Positions 1-8,397 of a DNA stretch of 64,000 nt are shown piece by piece. Source of the stretch: Arthrobacter sp. PGP41 (GTDB taxonomy: Bacteria > Actinomycetota > Actinomycetes > Actinomycetales > Micrococcaceae); assembly GCF_002953935.1 (NCBI RefSeq), contig NZ_CP026514.1, forward strand, positions 2,418,001 to 2,482,000. Direction: 5' to 3'. The position numbers and the translations under genes were made by a program. Position 1 is the stretch's first letter, and each line of letters starts with the position of its first letter. A model generated the notes under the pieces. It did not search any database, was not told where the DNA came from, and saw only the letters and a program-made list of their open reading frames with translations.

Positions 1-1330
1 GCGAGCTGCAGACGCCGGACGTCAGAGACATCGCCCGGATGATCAGCAGGAAGTTCTCCGGGAACTGGAACGGCAAAGAGCGGATAACGTCACCGAACTC
101 CACGGCGAAATCGCGGAATTCCTTGGGATCCACTTCACGGAGCTCGGCAAACCCCATCCCCCCGAAGCGGGCGAAAAGGTGCGTCATGGCCCTTTCCAGC
201 TCCACGATGTCCGCCGACGGCGCCAGCACGCCGACGTCGTTGATCGCCGCCACCAGCCCCTTGCCGTCACGCGCCGCGGCCGCAATCAGCAGCTTCCTTA
301 GACCGCTGCGCGTGGAGTCGGTGACCTCGCCCATCATGCCGAAGTCGATGAACGTCAGTTTCCACGGATGTCCCCCTGGGCCGGCGGAATCAGGAGTGAC
401 GAAAATGTTCCCCGGGTGCGGATCCGCGTGGAAAAAGCCGGTGGTGAACAACTGGTCGAACATAACGGACGCGAACACCGGGGCCACTTCGGCCGGATCG
501 ATGCCGGCGGCGCGAAGGGCTGCGGCCTCCGTGATCTTGACGGCCGTGACATCTTCAAGGGCAAGGAGGCGCCGGGTGGTCCGCTCCCACGCGACGCGGG
601 GCACGCTGACCCTGTCATCATGTGCAAACCCGGCCTCGAAGCGCTCGGCATTTGCCGCCTCGTGCAGGTAGTCGATCTCCTCGAAACTCGTCTGCGCGAA
701 CTCCTCGACCAGGGCCGGGACGTCCGCACGGCTGGAAACCAGGCGGATGCGGCTGAGCCATCCTCCCACCTTGCGCAGGGCCGCCAGGTCGACGTCGACA
801 ATCCTGTCAATGCCCGGGCGCTGCACCTTCAGCACAACATTGGCGAGCCCGGTGTCGGCCGCGTCGGCGGGCAGAAGGCGGGCACGGTGCGCCTGCCCCA
901 GCGAGGCGGCGGCGACCGGTACCTCCTCGACGAAGGCGAACACCTGCTCAAGCCGGGCGCCCAGTTCCTCCTCCGCAAGGGCGCGGATCGCGGGAAACGG
1001 AACCGGGGGGACTTCGTCCTGCAGCCCCTCCAGCTCCCTGGTGATCTCGGGCGGAAGGACGTCGAGCCTGGAGGACAGGAACTGCCCCACCTTGATCATC
1101 AGGCCGCCCAGTTCCACTGCCATCAGGTGGAAGTTCCGGGCGAAGCCCTGCATCCTCTTCGAACGTGTCCGCCTGGCGATGCGGGCAAGTCCGATCCGCG
1201 GGAGGAACAGCTCAAACCACCACGTCACGGCCAGGTTCCACGCGGCAAAGCGAAGGATGCGGCGGTAGCGGGCACGGGTGTCTCCGGCGCCGGGTACCGG
1301 GGCGGGGCGGTCCCGGCGGACGAACGCCAC
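1..1330 (-). CDS. ABC1/UbiB (AarF) family atypical kinase, C-terminus cut by window edge
   Basis: About 443 residues are visible and the 3' end lies outside the window. The frame carries ABC1-family marks in order: a KxGQ-type motif (LMIKVGQFLSSR), the Ala-rich loop (AAASLGQAHRA), the catalytic-loop motif FFHADPHPGNIFV and the metal-binding IDFGMMG. Family members are protein-kinase-like ATPases tied to quinone or lipid metabolism at the membrane; the substrate here is unknown. I chose the GTG at 1330, five bases after the stop of the PadR gene, because the frame above it has no better start and coupling is plausible. The gene probably forms a unit with padR. Confidence 0.88.
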   Translation of the reverse strand, partial: MAFVRRDRPAPVPGAGDTRARYRRILRFAAWNLAVTWWFELFLPRIGLARIARRTRSKRMQGFARNFHLMAVELGGLMIKVGQFLSSRLDVLPPEITRELEGLQDEVPPVPFPAIRALAEEELGARLEQVFAFVEEVPVAAASLGQAHRARLLPADAADTGLANVVLKVQRPGIDRIVDVDLAALRKVGGWLSRIRLVSSRADVPALVEEFAQTSFEEIDYLHEAANAERFEAGFAHDDRVSVPRVAWERTTRRLLALEDVTAVKITEAAALRAAGIDPAEVAPVFASVMFDQLFTTGFFHADPHPGNIFVTPDSAGPGGHPWKLTFIDFGMMGEVTDSTRSGLRKLLIAAAARDGKGLVAAINDVGVLAPSADIVELERAMTHLFARFGGMGFAELREVDPKEFRDFAVEFGDVIRSLPFQFPENFLLIIRAMSLTSGVCSS

Positions 1331-1335
1331 CCGCG

Positions 1336-1878
1336 TCAGTCCTGGGCGAGGATCGAGTAGATCCGGCGCCGCGCCTCGTCGAGCACTGCCACGGCCTGCC
1401 GCACCTGCTCCGGTGAACCCGTGCGGCCAACCTGGGCCGCAGCCTGCGCTAGTTCCACACCGGCCTTGGGCAGGGCCGTAAACCCGCCGGCCTGGGAACC
1501 TGCTGATTCCCAGGGGGCCGCCGCGGCATGGTCGTTCGCCACTTCCTCACGGCCTGCCTCTGTCAGCGAATAGATCTTGCGGCTGTTGGACTCCTCCGCA
1601 CGGATGGTGCCCTCGTCCGCGAGCAGCTGCAGTGTGGGGTAGACGGAGCCGGCGCTTGGCTTCCAGCTGCCGTTGCTGCGCTCCTCGATCTCGCGGATGA
1701 TCTGGTAGCCGTGCATTGGCCGCTCCGCCAAGAGGGCCAGCACGGCTGCACGGACCTCGCCCTTGCCGGCGCGGGTTCCTGCGCGCTTTTCAAACCGGGA
1801 CCGCAGCTCCTCGACGGCCTGCCACATGCCATCGATGTTGGTCCCGCCGAATCCGCCGGACGGATATGAACCACGCAT
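1336..1878 (-). CDS. PadR family transcriptional regulator
   Basis: 180 residues. An N-terminal Gly-rich tail (about 1-15) is followed by the PadR winged helix: VRAAVLALLAERPMHGYQII, EERSNGSWKPSAGSVYPTLQ and the wing RKIYSLTEAGREE. A C-terminal helical dimerisation region follows. PadR proteins usually repress neighbouring genes or themselves in response to small molecules. The ATG at 1878 follows GGGAGAA; the open frame continues to 2040 but that part runs through the promoter repeats and does not look like PadR. It lies directly upstream of the ABC1 kinase gene, with a five-base gap. Confidence 0.9.
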   Translation of the reverse strand: MRGSYPSGGFGGTNIDGMWQAVEELRSRFEKRAGTRAGKGEVRAAVLALLAERPMHGYQIIREIEERSNGSWKPSAGSVYPTLQLLADEGTIRAEESNSRKIYSLTEAGREEVANDHAAAAPWESAGSQAGGFTALPKAGVELAQAAAQVGRTGSPEQVRQAVAVLDEARRRIYSILAQD

Positions 1879-1901
1879 GATGTTCTCCCTTGTGAATCTT
1901 G

Positions 1902-1927
1902 AACGATATACAACGATACTCAACGAC
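1902..1927. promoter_or_regulatory. Triple AACGA repeat with exact 10-bp period, candidate PadR operator
   Basis: AACGA occurs at 1902, 1912 and 1922, once per helical turn, inside an AT-rich patch 24-50 bases upstream of the padR start. The first two copies extend to AACGAT. On the minus strand the block contains TATCGTT twice and could overlap the -10 region. The period puts all copies on one DNA face, which suits a dimeric winged-helix repressor. PadR autoregulation is common in the family; the assignment here is inferred. Confidence 0.5.
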
Positions 1928-2005
1928 ACAGGGCGGGATCTAGGGGCAGGGCAGATTTCAACCACGCGAGGCTTCGCTTCCCGCGGCCGAAATCTGAGGG
2001 CAATG

Positions 2006-2809
2006 TCAGGTTCTGCGGATAGTGAGGATCTGCTCGGCACGCCCGAACGGACCCTGGAGGTCGTGCAGCACGGTGGATGTCAGGCCAATCCCGTCTCCGC
2101 CGAACGACACAGCATTGTCCAGGCCCAGCCACTCCCCCTCGGGGCTGCGGTACATGTGGACCTGCAGGTCCAGGTTGGGAAAGGCATAACTGTCCTTGCC
2201 CGGGGGGACCCTGGCCGCAATACCGTTGGCGGTGTCCACCAGCCCCATGAGCCGGGCAAGGTCGCCGCTGTCGCCACGGTCCGTCAAGGGGTGGCCTGTC
2301 CGGAGCCAGACCTTTCCGGCGCCCGGCCGGTGCCCTTCCGCCACCCTCATTTCAAGGGAGCGGATGTAGCCGCCCGGCCAGACGGATGCGCCATCGTACG
2401 GCTTGCAGTCCTCCGGTCCGGGAATCGGGCTGTCCTCGATGGCGGCCACTTCGGTGGTATCGCTGGTGACCAGCCGCCAGGCAGTGGCGCGAATGGCAGT
2501 CCGCCCGCCGGCCACCAGTTCCGCCTGCAGGAGTTCGATGGTCTTCCCGGGCCGGAGGGTAGTGGTTTCGATATGGAAGGCGCCGCCCGGAATAAGGCCC
2601 AGGATCTCGTAGCTGATCCGCGCCATCCGCATGTCCGCCCGCGGCTCATGCCGTTCCAGGCTGTCCGCCATCAGGCCCGACGCGGGCGCCATGTGTTGCT
2701 CGTGCACGTTCCAGGCGCCCTGGGCATGGATGGTGGAACGGAAACGTCCCCCGCCCAGGTTCAGGTAGTAGAAGCTTCCCTCGGCCAGTTCAGGCAAATC
2801 TGCGGTCAA
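2006..2809 (-). CDS. Thioesterase family protein (double hot-dog, TesB-like)
   Basis: 267 residues, the usual size of the two-hot-dog acyl-CoA thioesterase-like family. The N-terminal half includes FRSTIHAQGAWN and ISYEILGLIPGG; the C-terminal half includes WLRTGHPLTDRG, the FPNLDLQVHMYR strand and a GEWLGLDNAVSFGGDGIG ending typical of the second fold. It probably hydrolyses acyl-CoA in the cytosol; chain length cannot be told. The start is a TTG at 2809 preceded by GGAGGGG at a normal distance; no better ATG exists near it. Monocistronic by appearance, 127 bases upstream of padR. Confidence 0.8.
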   Translation of the reverse strand: MTADLPELAEGSFYYLNLGGGRFRSTIHAQGAWNVHEQHMAPASGLMADSLERHEPRADMRMARISYEILGLIPGGAFHIETTTLRPGKTIELLQAELVAGGRTAIRATAWRLVTSDTTEVAAIEDSPIPGPEDCKPYDGASVWPGGYIRSLEMRVAEGHRPGAGKVWLRTGHPLTDRGDSGDLARLMGLVDTANGIAARVPPGKDSYAFPNLDLQVHMYRSPEGEWLGLDNAVSFGGDGIGLTSTVLHDLQGPFGRAEQILTIRRT

Positions 2810-2928
2810 AGCGGGCCCCTCCGGTGATACTCAGTGAATTGGCCTTAACCCTATCTGCCATCCGCCAGGTGGCTGGCAGAGGCGGTCAGCCGAGGGGGAC
2901 TTGGCCGGACGCGGCGAAATGTTGGAGC

Positions 2929-2972
2929 CTGACAGGAGTCATCCGACTAGACTCAGGAACTGGTCCTGTCAG
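2929..2972 (+). promoter_or_regulatory. 9-bp inverted repeat in the leader of the EEP gene
   Basis: CTGACAGGA at 2929-2937 is repeated inverted as TCCTGTCAG at 2964-2972, enclosing 26 bases that include a -10-like TAGACT (2947-2952). It sits 22 bases upstream of the EEP start. It could be an operator or an RNA hairpin; neither can be shown from sequence. Confidence 0.3.
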
Positions 2973-2994
2973 CAACCCTCGGAAGAGGTGTTCC

Positions 2995-3672
2995 ATGCGT
3001 GTCATCAGCTACAACCTCCGCAAGCACAAGGCTAGCGGTGAACTCCTCGCCCTGGCGCGGAACCATGATATTGATGCGCTCTGCCTCCAGGAGGTGGATT
3101 CCAGCGACCTCCCCGAAACGCTTGGGCCGCTGCACCTCGCGGATGCCACCAAGGGCAACCGGCTGGGGCTGGCCATCTATTACCGGATGAGCCGCTTCAC
3201 CGCTTTGGACACCCAGTCCTTCGCACTCAAGAAATCAATGCATGACCGGGTCCTGGCCCCGGCCCATGAGCGGCTGATCGGCACCCGGGTGATGGACAAT
3301 GAGACCCAGCATGAGCTGGTCATCGGCTCCTTCCACGCCGCGCCCCTCACGGCGTCGAACTCGCTGCGGCGGAAGCAGATCCATGCCGCCCACGCCGAGC
3401 TGCTCAGCATGGGCAAAGGCCTGATGACCTTGATGGTGGGCGACTTCAACTATCCGTTCTTCACCAAGAACCTGGACATGCACATGAAGAATTCCGGCTA
3501 TGCCCTGTCGCTCAGCAACAGGCGCACCTACACCCGGTACAAGGTGTTTAAGGGCCATTTCGATTTTGCAACGTCACTGGGCCTGGACATCGAAAGCGTC
3601 GAAACGCTTCCACGCGGGAACTCGGACCACCTCCCGATCCTGGTCACCGCCGAGTACGGTCCGGACTACTAG
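2995..3672 (+). CDS. Endonuclease/exonuclease/phosphatase (EEP) superfamily protein
   Basis: 225 residues, a compact EEP fold. Visible motifs: N-terminal MRVISYNLRKH, the metal-binding Glu in LCLQEVDS, the GSFHAAPL strand, the VGDFNYP motif (Asp and Asn of the catalytic site) and the C-terminal SDHLPI (Asp-His pair). These are the full catalytic set of Mg-dependent phosphodiesterases of the DNase I/inositol phosphatase superfamily. The substrate is not evident. The ATG at 2995 follows GGAAGAGG; the longer open frame from 2824 lacks family similarity. Its 3' end overlaps the Nudix gene tail to tail by 29 bases. Confidence 0.85.
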   Translation: MRVISYNLRKHKASGELLALARNHDIDALCLQEVDSSDLPETLGPLHLADATKGNRLGLAIYYRMSRFTALDTQSFALKKSMHDRVLAPAHERLIGTRVMDNETQHELVIGSFHAAPLTASNSLRRKQIHAAHAELLSMGKGLMTLMVGDFNYPFFTKNLDMHMKNSGYALSLSNRRTYTRYKVFKGHFDFATSLGLDIESVETLPRGNSDHLPILVTAEYGPDY

Positions 3673-4171
3673 GCCCAAGCCGTTCACGCAGGGCGGGCCA
3701 CGATGCCGCGAATCCCGGGTGCAGTTCCAGGCAGGCCACATCGGCCATCGGCACCCACCGCAGTTCGAGGCTTTCGGGATCACTGATCACCGGATCAAAG
3801 GGCTCCCTGACCAGGACCACCACCGTGGTGTAGGACCAGTAGCCCACGTCAAACAGGGACGTGAAGAGCAGCTCCACGTTGCCGGCGGGGACGGCCGCTT
3901 CCTCGAAGGCTTCCCGGAGCGCGCCCGTGATGGGCTCCTCGCCATGATGGAGGGCCCCGCCGGGCAGGCCCCATGTCCCCCCGTTATGGCTCCAGACAGC
4001 CCGGTGCTGCAGCAGCACGCCTTTTTCCGGATCGTAGGCCAGCACTCCGGCTGCACCGAACCGCCCCCAGTAGCGGCCCCGGTCCCCTTCGACCCAGGCG
4101 TCGCCGGGGTCCCGGGGACCGGTGCGGACGGGTGGGGCTGTGGACGCGGTGGAAGCCGACAAGTGATCCAT
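3644..4171 (-). CDS. NUDIX hydrolase
   Basis: 175 residues with a complete Nudix box beginning GGALHHGEEPITGALREAF and continuing EEAAV, preceded by the usual WGLPGG strand. Nudix enzymes hydrolyse nucleoside diphosphates linked to another moiety, often for clean-up of oxidised or misplaced nucleotides. The specific substrate cannot be read from the sequence. The gene converges on the EEP gene and overlaps it by 29 bases, so no terminator separates them. Confidence 0.9.
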   Translation of the reverse strand: MDHLSASTASTAPPVRTGPRDPGDAWVEGDRGRYWGRFGAAGVLAYDPEKGVLLQHRAVWSHNGGTWGLPGGALHHGEEPITGALREAFEEAAVPAGNVELLFTSLFDVGYWSYTTVVVLVREPFDPVISDPESLELRWVPMADVACLELHPGFAASWPALRERLGPSSPDRTRR

Positions 4172-4226
4172 CGCTCCAGTCTGGCAGGTGCCATGGATCG
4201 GTGCACCTGCCTGGCCGTTCCGTCAG

Positions 4227-4424
4227 TCAGGCCTGGTTCGCGTGGCCGCGTTCGACGGCGAAATCACCGCCGGGATACATGATGGTTTCGTGTCCGTCAT
4301 CAAAGCGGACCAGGTAGGGCGGCGTCCCGCCCTGGCCCCGCACCTCCAGGATCACTCCATGCCGGTCTGTGGCCCCAACGGTCCTTCCATGGACGATGAT
4401 GCGGTCGCCTTGCGTTGCCTCCAT
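4227..4424 (-). CDS. DUF1918 family small protein
   Basis: 65 residues from the ATG at 4424, which follows a strong GGAGGTGA ribosome site. MEATQGDRIIVHGRTVG, GVILEVRG and PPYLVRFDDGHE are typical of DUF1918, a small SH3-like actinobacterial family of unknown function. The open frame extends upstream to 4556, but that stretch is low in family similarity and the ribosome site fixes the shorter start. Divergent from the metallophosphoesterase gene. Confidence 0.85.
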   Translation of the reverse strand: MEATQGDRIIVHGRTVGATDRHGVILEVRGQGGTPPYLVRFDDGHETIMYPGGDFAVERGHANQA

Positions 4425-4554
4425 GGCAATCACCTCCAAGCCCAAGAGTACGACTGCCTCCGCAGCGGGGAAAGGGCGAAGGAGAAAGTGCGGAGGGAAA
4501 TGGGGGCATGGAAGCGAGGTGGGGAAAAGGCCGTGCCATGGCAGGATTTTGGCC

Positions 4555-5061
4555 ATGCCTTTGAATCTGGTGCTGGTCGCCGATACCCATGTCCCGAAGC
4601 GCGCCAGGGCGCTCCCCGCACAGGTGTGGTCCGCCGTCGAAAACGCCGACCTGGTCTTTCACGCCGGGGACTGGGTGGAGGCGTCCCTCTTGGCGGAATT
4701 CGAAGAGCGGAGCCGCTCGCTGCTGGGCGTCTACGGAAACAACGACGGGCCGGAGCTGCGCCGGCGGTTGCCGGAAATTGCCACGGCCACCCTTGAGGGC
4801 GTCCGCTTTGCGATGGTCCACGAAACCGGCCAGGCAAAGGGACGCGAGGCACGCTGCGAAGCGCTGTATCCGGAGGCGGACGTCCTGGTCTTCGGCCATA
4901 GCCACATTCCGTGGGACACCACCACCCCGCGCGGGCTGCGGCTGCTCAACCCGGGTTCACCCACCGACCGCCGCCGCCAGCCTGTGTGCACCTACATGAC
5001 CGCCGTCGTGGACGCCGGCCGGCTGGCCGACGTCCGCCTGGTGGAGGTTCCCCGCGGCTGA
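4555..5061 (+). CDS. YfcE-type metallophosphoesterase
   Basis: 168 residues. The calcineurin-like metal ligands are in order: VLVADTH near the N-terminus, VFHAGDWVE, GVYGNND, AMVHE and FGHSHIPW, then the LNPGSPTDRR tail characteristic of the YfcE/MJ0936 subgroup. These are small cytosolic Mn-dependent phosphodiesterases active on model substrates; the native substrate is open. I chose the ATG at 4555 because the family starts immediately before the first metal motif; the open frame before it is non-homologous. Confidence 0.88.
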   Translation: MPLNLVLVADTHVPKRARALPAQVWSAVENADLVFHAGDWVEASLLAEFEERSRSLLGVYGNNDGPELRRRLPEIATATLEGVRFAMVHETGQAKGREARCEALYPEADVLVFGHSHIPWDTTTPRGLRLLNPGSPTDRRRQPVCTYMTAVVDAGRLADVRLVEVPRG

Positions 5062-5136
5062 CGGGAGGCTGGAAGGGACGGGGTTGACGGCGCCCGCATA
5101 ACTGCCTGTGTTGGAACAGCAAAGATGCTTAGCTTT

Positions 5137-5592
5137 TCAGTCCTGGTCCTGCTCCGCGAGCAGCGCGTCGGTGGCCTCGTCCGGCTGGCCGTCAAAGAAC
5201 TGGGCAAGGACTGTCTTGAACACCGTTTCGCCGGGCGCGGCGCGGAGGAACAGGGTCATGGACGAGTGCAGCTTCCGGGCATCGATGCCGCCCAGGATGT
5301 CCTCTGCAGTGCGCCCGGCGTGGTTGGTGAGCGCCTGGGCGCACTGCAGGAGCCGCGGGCCGAGGACCCCGTGCTCGAGGTACGCCCGGGCTTCGGCAAG
5401 CGAAGTGATGGCGTATTTCCGGGAGGTGGGGCTTTGCCCCAGGCCGGCGAGCTGCGGGAAGATGAACCACATCCAGTGGCCGGTCTTGTTGCCGAGCTGC
5501 AGCTCAGCCAAGGCCTGTCCGAAGGTCCCGCCCTCCCCTGCGCCGCTGTCCTGGGCTGACACGAAGCGGTCCAGGTCATAGGGATCGTTCAT
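5137..5592 (-). CDS. DUF1810 family protein
   Basis: 151 residues. MNDPYDLDRFVSAQD, the GNKTGHWMWFIFPQLAGLG segment, SRKYAI and the HSSMTLF region match DUF1810, a conserved single-domain family of unknown activity. The ATG at 5592 follows AAAGGAGA; upstream frame to 5700 is noise from the preceding gene. It overlaps the AlkD-like gene by 17 bases and is the last of three same-strand genes with the DksA-like gene, so it is probably co-expressed with them. Confidence 0.85.
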   Translation of the reverse strand: MNDPYDLDRFVSAQDSGAGEGGTFGQALAELQLGNKTGHWMWFIFPQLAGLGQSPTSRKYAITSLAEARAYLEHGVLGPRLLQCAQALTNHAGRTAEDILGGIDARKLHSSMTLFLRAAPGETVFKTVLAQFFDGQPDEATDALLAEQDQD

Positions 5593-6145
5593 AGCTGTCT
5601 CCTTTGTGCGGGGTCTCAGGGCCGGACTGCTGCTCGATGAAGGCCGCAGCCCTGCGCAGCCGCCCGTCCGGGTCCTGGCTCCACCTGGCAAGGACAACAC
5701 CTGCGCGCTGCCGGTCGCGTCCTGCCAGTCCAGCCAGTAGCGGCAACACTACGTCGGACAGCAGGGGCTCCACCAACTCGCGGCTTCCCGCGGAACGAAG
5801 GAAGCCCTCGATCCGGGTCAGGTCCGAGTGCAGCAGGAGACTGGCCCTTGACTGAAGCAGCACCACGGCGGCCTGTCGGCGCTCAAAAACCGGCCTGCCA
5901 CCGGGTTTCGGTTGGGCCCACAGCCCGGACGCCAGCAGGACCACGGCATCGTGGTCCAGGTCCTTGAACTTCCTCAGGGCGTCCCGGACCGTTCCACGGA
6001 CGGCACCCACCGAGGAGCCGTAGGAGGCAAGCACCCCGCCCAGCCGGGACTCGACGTCGTCCGCGCGGTACCAGGCGCCCTCATTCTGCAGGGTGCGGTC
6101 GATGAACGCAGCGGCCGCTGCCACATAGTCGGGCCCGCCGTTCAT
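5576..6145 (-). CDS. AlkD-like HEAT-repeat protein, short form
   Basis: 189 residues. The helical pattern (VRDALRKFKDLDHDAVVLLA, LWAQPKPGGRPVFERRQAAV, VLARWSQDPDGRLRRAAAF) resembles the N-terminal part of AlkD-type DNA alkylation repair glycosylases. Full-length AlkD proteins are about 220-235 residues; this one stops soon after the RRAA helix. The segment where AlkD has its Trp and catalytic Asp reads AGSRELVEPLLSDVV, so these residues are not evident. It may bind DNA without glycosylase activity. Its ATG overlaps the DksA-like stop (ATGA), and its 3' end overlaps DUF1810. Confidence 0.6.
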   Translation of the reverse strand: MNGGPDYVAAAAAFIDRTLQNEGAWYRADDVESRLGGVLASYGSSVGAVRGTVRDALRKFKDLDHDAVVLLASGLWAQPKPGGRPVFERRQAAVVLLQSRASLLLHSDLTRIEGFLRSAGSRELVEPLLSDVVLPLLAGLAGRDRQRAGVVLARWSQDPDGRLRRAAAFIEQQSGPETPHKGDSYERSL

Positions 6146-6501
6146 CGGCCACGTCCAGCGGACGCGTGCCGGATGCAGAACGGCGTCCAGGGCCTGGCCT
6201 CCAGCCTTCCCTCCGCTATGGATTCCCCGCAGACCGCGCAGATGCCGTACGTGCCGGCAGCGATCCGGGCCAGTGCGGCATCCACCTGGTCAAGGCCGGC
6301 GGTGCTTTGCTTGAGCAGGGCAGCTGCCTGGGACAGCTCGAACGCAATGGTGGAACCCTCCGGATCGTGTTCGTCGTCGACGTTCGAATCCTGGCGCGCG
6401 GAGTTTGCCGAGGCAATGTCGGCGCGGAGCGCGGGGAGCAGTGCCAGCTTCCGCTTCCGCTCCTCCTCGAGGAGGATGCGGAACCTTTCCACATCAGGCA
6501 T
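6142..6501 (-). CDS. TraR/DksA-type zinc-finger protein
   Basis: 119 residues: an N-terminal coiled coil (about 1-75, rich in E, R, L and A) and a C-terminal zinc ribbon, YGICAVCGESIAEGRLEARP then FCIRHA. The fourth ligand is His instead of the usual Cys (C-x2-C ... C-x2-H). Family members insert their coiled coil into the RNA polymerase secondary channel or act as small regulators; whether this actinobacterial form does so is unknown. First gene of an overlapping three-gene unit with the AlkD-like and DUF1810 genes. Confidence 0.85.
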   Translation of the reverse strand: MPDVERFRILLEEERKRKLALLPALRADIASANSARQDSNVDDEHDPEGSTIAFELSQAAALLKQSTAGLDQVDAALARIAAGTYGICAVCGESIAEGRLEARPWTPFCIRHASAGRGR

Positions 6502-6521
6502 GGGAAAAGCCTAACGCGGTG

Positions 6522-7886
6522 TCAGTACCAATTCCTGGCCACGGAGTGGTTCCATGCCGAGCATGGTGAGCCATACCGCTCACGGATGTAGCCAAGGCCC
6601 CACTCGATCTGCGTCCGGTAGTTGGTCAGCCAGTCGCTGCCCGCGCTGGAATACTTGCCCGGCGGAAGTGCCTGCGGAATGCCGTAGGCACCGGAATACG
6701 GGTTGGTGGCCGTGGTCAGCCAGTTCGATTCCTTGGTCCAAAGCTGGGCGAGGCAGAGGAACTGGTCCGATCCCCACCCGTAGGCCCCCAGCCTGCCCGA
6801 GGCGTAGCTCTTGGCACCGGCAGGATCGTTGACCGCACCCGCAGGAGCAGAGGGAACGACGACGGCGGGCGGGCTGGGCGGTGCGGCAGGCGCCGGGGCG
6901 GGGACAGGCGGAGCAGGATTTGCCGGCACAGGGTTGCCGGCTGGAGGATTCTCAGGTGCCGGATCGGCGGGAGCCGGACGCATGGGGGCGGGAACAGCAG
7001 GGGGCTGCACCTTTGCCGCCGCTGCCGCTGCGGCCGCACGTCGTCGGGCTTCCTCCCCGGCCGCGGCCCGTTTCGCCTCCTGCGCTGCTTCATAAGCGGC
7101 CAGTGCCGCCTGTCCACGCCGGAATTCGCCCTCAACCGCCGCCGTCGTGCCCTTCAGGGACGCCAACTGCCCGGTCAGCTCCCGGTTGCGCTGCCGTTCT
7201 TCCGTAAGCTGGCGCGCCATGGCTTCCTGGGCCGATCGGGCCGCTGCAAGCTTTTCCGCCGCCTCGCGGGACAGCCGTTCGCGCTCGGTCCGGGCGGATT
7301 TCTCCTGATCAGCCAGTGAAGCCGTGATTTTCCCCGCGGCGGCGGCTTTGTCCACAAGGCCCGCCGTTTTGCCGCCCACCAGGTGCACCACGTTGAGCCC
7401 GTGGACGTTGTTGTTCTCGATCGCGTCCAACGCCACGAAGAACCCCATGTTCGTACCGCCCGTTTTGTAGGACTGGGCGGCCAGCGCTCCGATGTCCTTC
7501 CTGTGGCGGATGAGTTCGGCCTTGGCCGTCCCGGCTCGTTCCGCCAGCGACTCTACCTTTGCAGTGGATGCTGCCAACGCGGCATCTGCCGCTGCAGACT
7601 CAGCGGCGGACGCCACCGCGGCGTTGCCCAAGGCCTCCGACTGCGATTGCAGCCCGTCCAAAAGGCCTGCGATCAACGTGATCTCTTTGGCCGTGCCGGC
7701 CTCGGTCAGCTTGGCCCGCTCCACGTCCTCCCACGAAGGGTAGCCGCCAGGCGGAACGCTTTCGGCCGCCCCGGCCGGAGGCAGCCACACACTGCCGGCG
7801 AGGGCAGCGGTCAGCAGTATCCCGGGCAGGCGGTGGCGGACATTTGCAGCGAAACGGGCCATAGCTCGGAAGCTTACCGGCTTCAA
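6522..7886 (-). CDS. Secreted coiled-coil protein with C-terminal lysozyme/transglycosylase-like domain
   Basis: 454 residues. A signal peptide is followed by a long Ala/Glu-rich coiled coil (about 60-285) as in RipA/CwlO-type peptidoglycan hydrolase regulators, then a Pro/Ala linker (about 290-345). The end is an SLT-like domain with LWTKESNW (candidate catalytic Glu), NPYSGAYGIPQALPPGKY, WGLGYI and the WNH tail. This layout fits a cell-wall hydrolase acting outside the membrane. Start could be 7886 or the internal Met at 7862. The gene stands alone between the DksA-like unit and a divergent cell-wall gene. Confidence 0.85.
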   Translation of the reverse strand: MKPVSFRAMARFAANVRHRLPGILLTAALAGSVWLPPAGAAESVPPGGYPSWEDVERAKLTEAGTAKEITLIAGLLDGLQSQSEALGNAAVASAAESAAADAALAASTAKVESLAERAGTAKAELIRHRKDIGALAAQSYKTGGTNMGFFVALDAIENNNVHGLNVVHLVGGKTAGLVDKAAAAGKITASLADQEKSARTERERLSREAAEKLAAARSAQEAMARQLTEERQRNRELTGQLASLKGTTAAVEGEFRRGQAALAAYEAAQEAKRAAAGEEARRRAAAAAAAAKVQPPAVPAPMRPAPADPAPENPPAGNPVPANPAPPVPAPAPAAPPSPPAVVVPSAPAGAVNDPAGAKSYASGRLGAYGWGSDQFLCLAQLWTKESNWLTTATNPYSGAYGIPQALPPGKYSSAGSDWLTNYRTQIEWGLGYIRERYGSPCSAWNHSVARNWY

Positions 7887-8220
7887 CCTTCACTTTAAGG
7901 ATGAGGGGCCTGCATCGTTATACAGCAGAAACAGGCCCTCGAATTTCAACACGGAAAGCCTGATTGTCGGCGGAATGGTCAAGGCCGAATCGAGGCCGTG
8001 CACACCCGCACAAACCTCGCCGTTTATGACTTCGTGACGCTTCCCACCTTCAACCGTCCCGACGGAGGTATCTTCCGAGGTCAGCACCCCGGCGAAAAAG
8101 AGTCGAATCGTTTGCGTAAAGCGAGAGGAGAACCTCGCATGTTACCCAAATGTGACAATTGGTGCCGGAGCGGGTTATGGTCTTCAGGTGTCCCTCCCAG
8201 ACGGGACATTCCCCTCAGCT
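7887..8220. other. Intergenic region upstream of the riboswitch
   Basis: About 330 bases between two divergent cell-wall genes. No convincing gene. It must hold the promoters for both; an AT-rich stretch near 8100-8160, just before the riboswitch, is the likeliest promoter area for the LysM gene, but no clean -35/-10 pair is claimed. Confidence 0.4.
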
Positions 8221-8397
8221 TGCCGAGCCCTGCCGCTGATCCGGGAACCAATCGCTTCCAGCTGGCAGGGACGGGGGAACCAAGTTTCCACGGCCTCTCA
8301 AGAGGCCTTGGGGTTAAGTCGCTAGCGCCTCCGTTCCGTTCGGAGTTGCTTCCGGCCGGGCATCTCCAGCCCGAACCCGACAGCTCACCCCGCAGGC
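8221..8397 (+). ncRNA. c-di-AMP riboswitch (ydaO-yuaA class)
   Basis: The leader carries the conserved blocks of this RNA in order: GCCGAGCCCTGCCGC (8223-8237), GGGAACCAATCGC, GGCAGGGACGGGGGAACCAA (8265-8284), a variable hairpin with CGGCCTCTCAAGAGGCC, GGGGTTAAGTCGC, CGGGCATC, and the signature CCAGCCCGAACCCGACAGCT followed by CACCCCGCAGGC. In actinobacteria this class typically precedes secreted cell-wall hydrolase genes and turns expression off when c-di-AMP is high. Here it ends about 20 bases before the GTG of a LysM/NlpC protein, overlapping the approach to its ribosome site. Confidence 0.92.
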
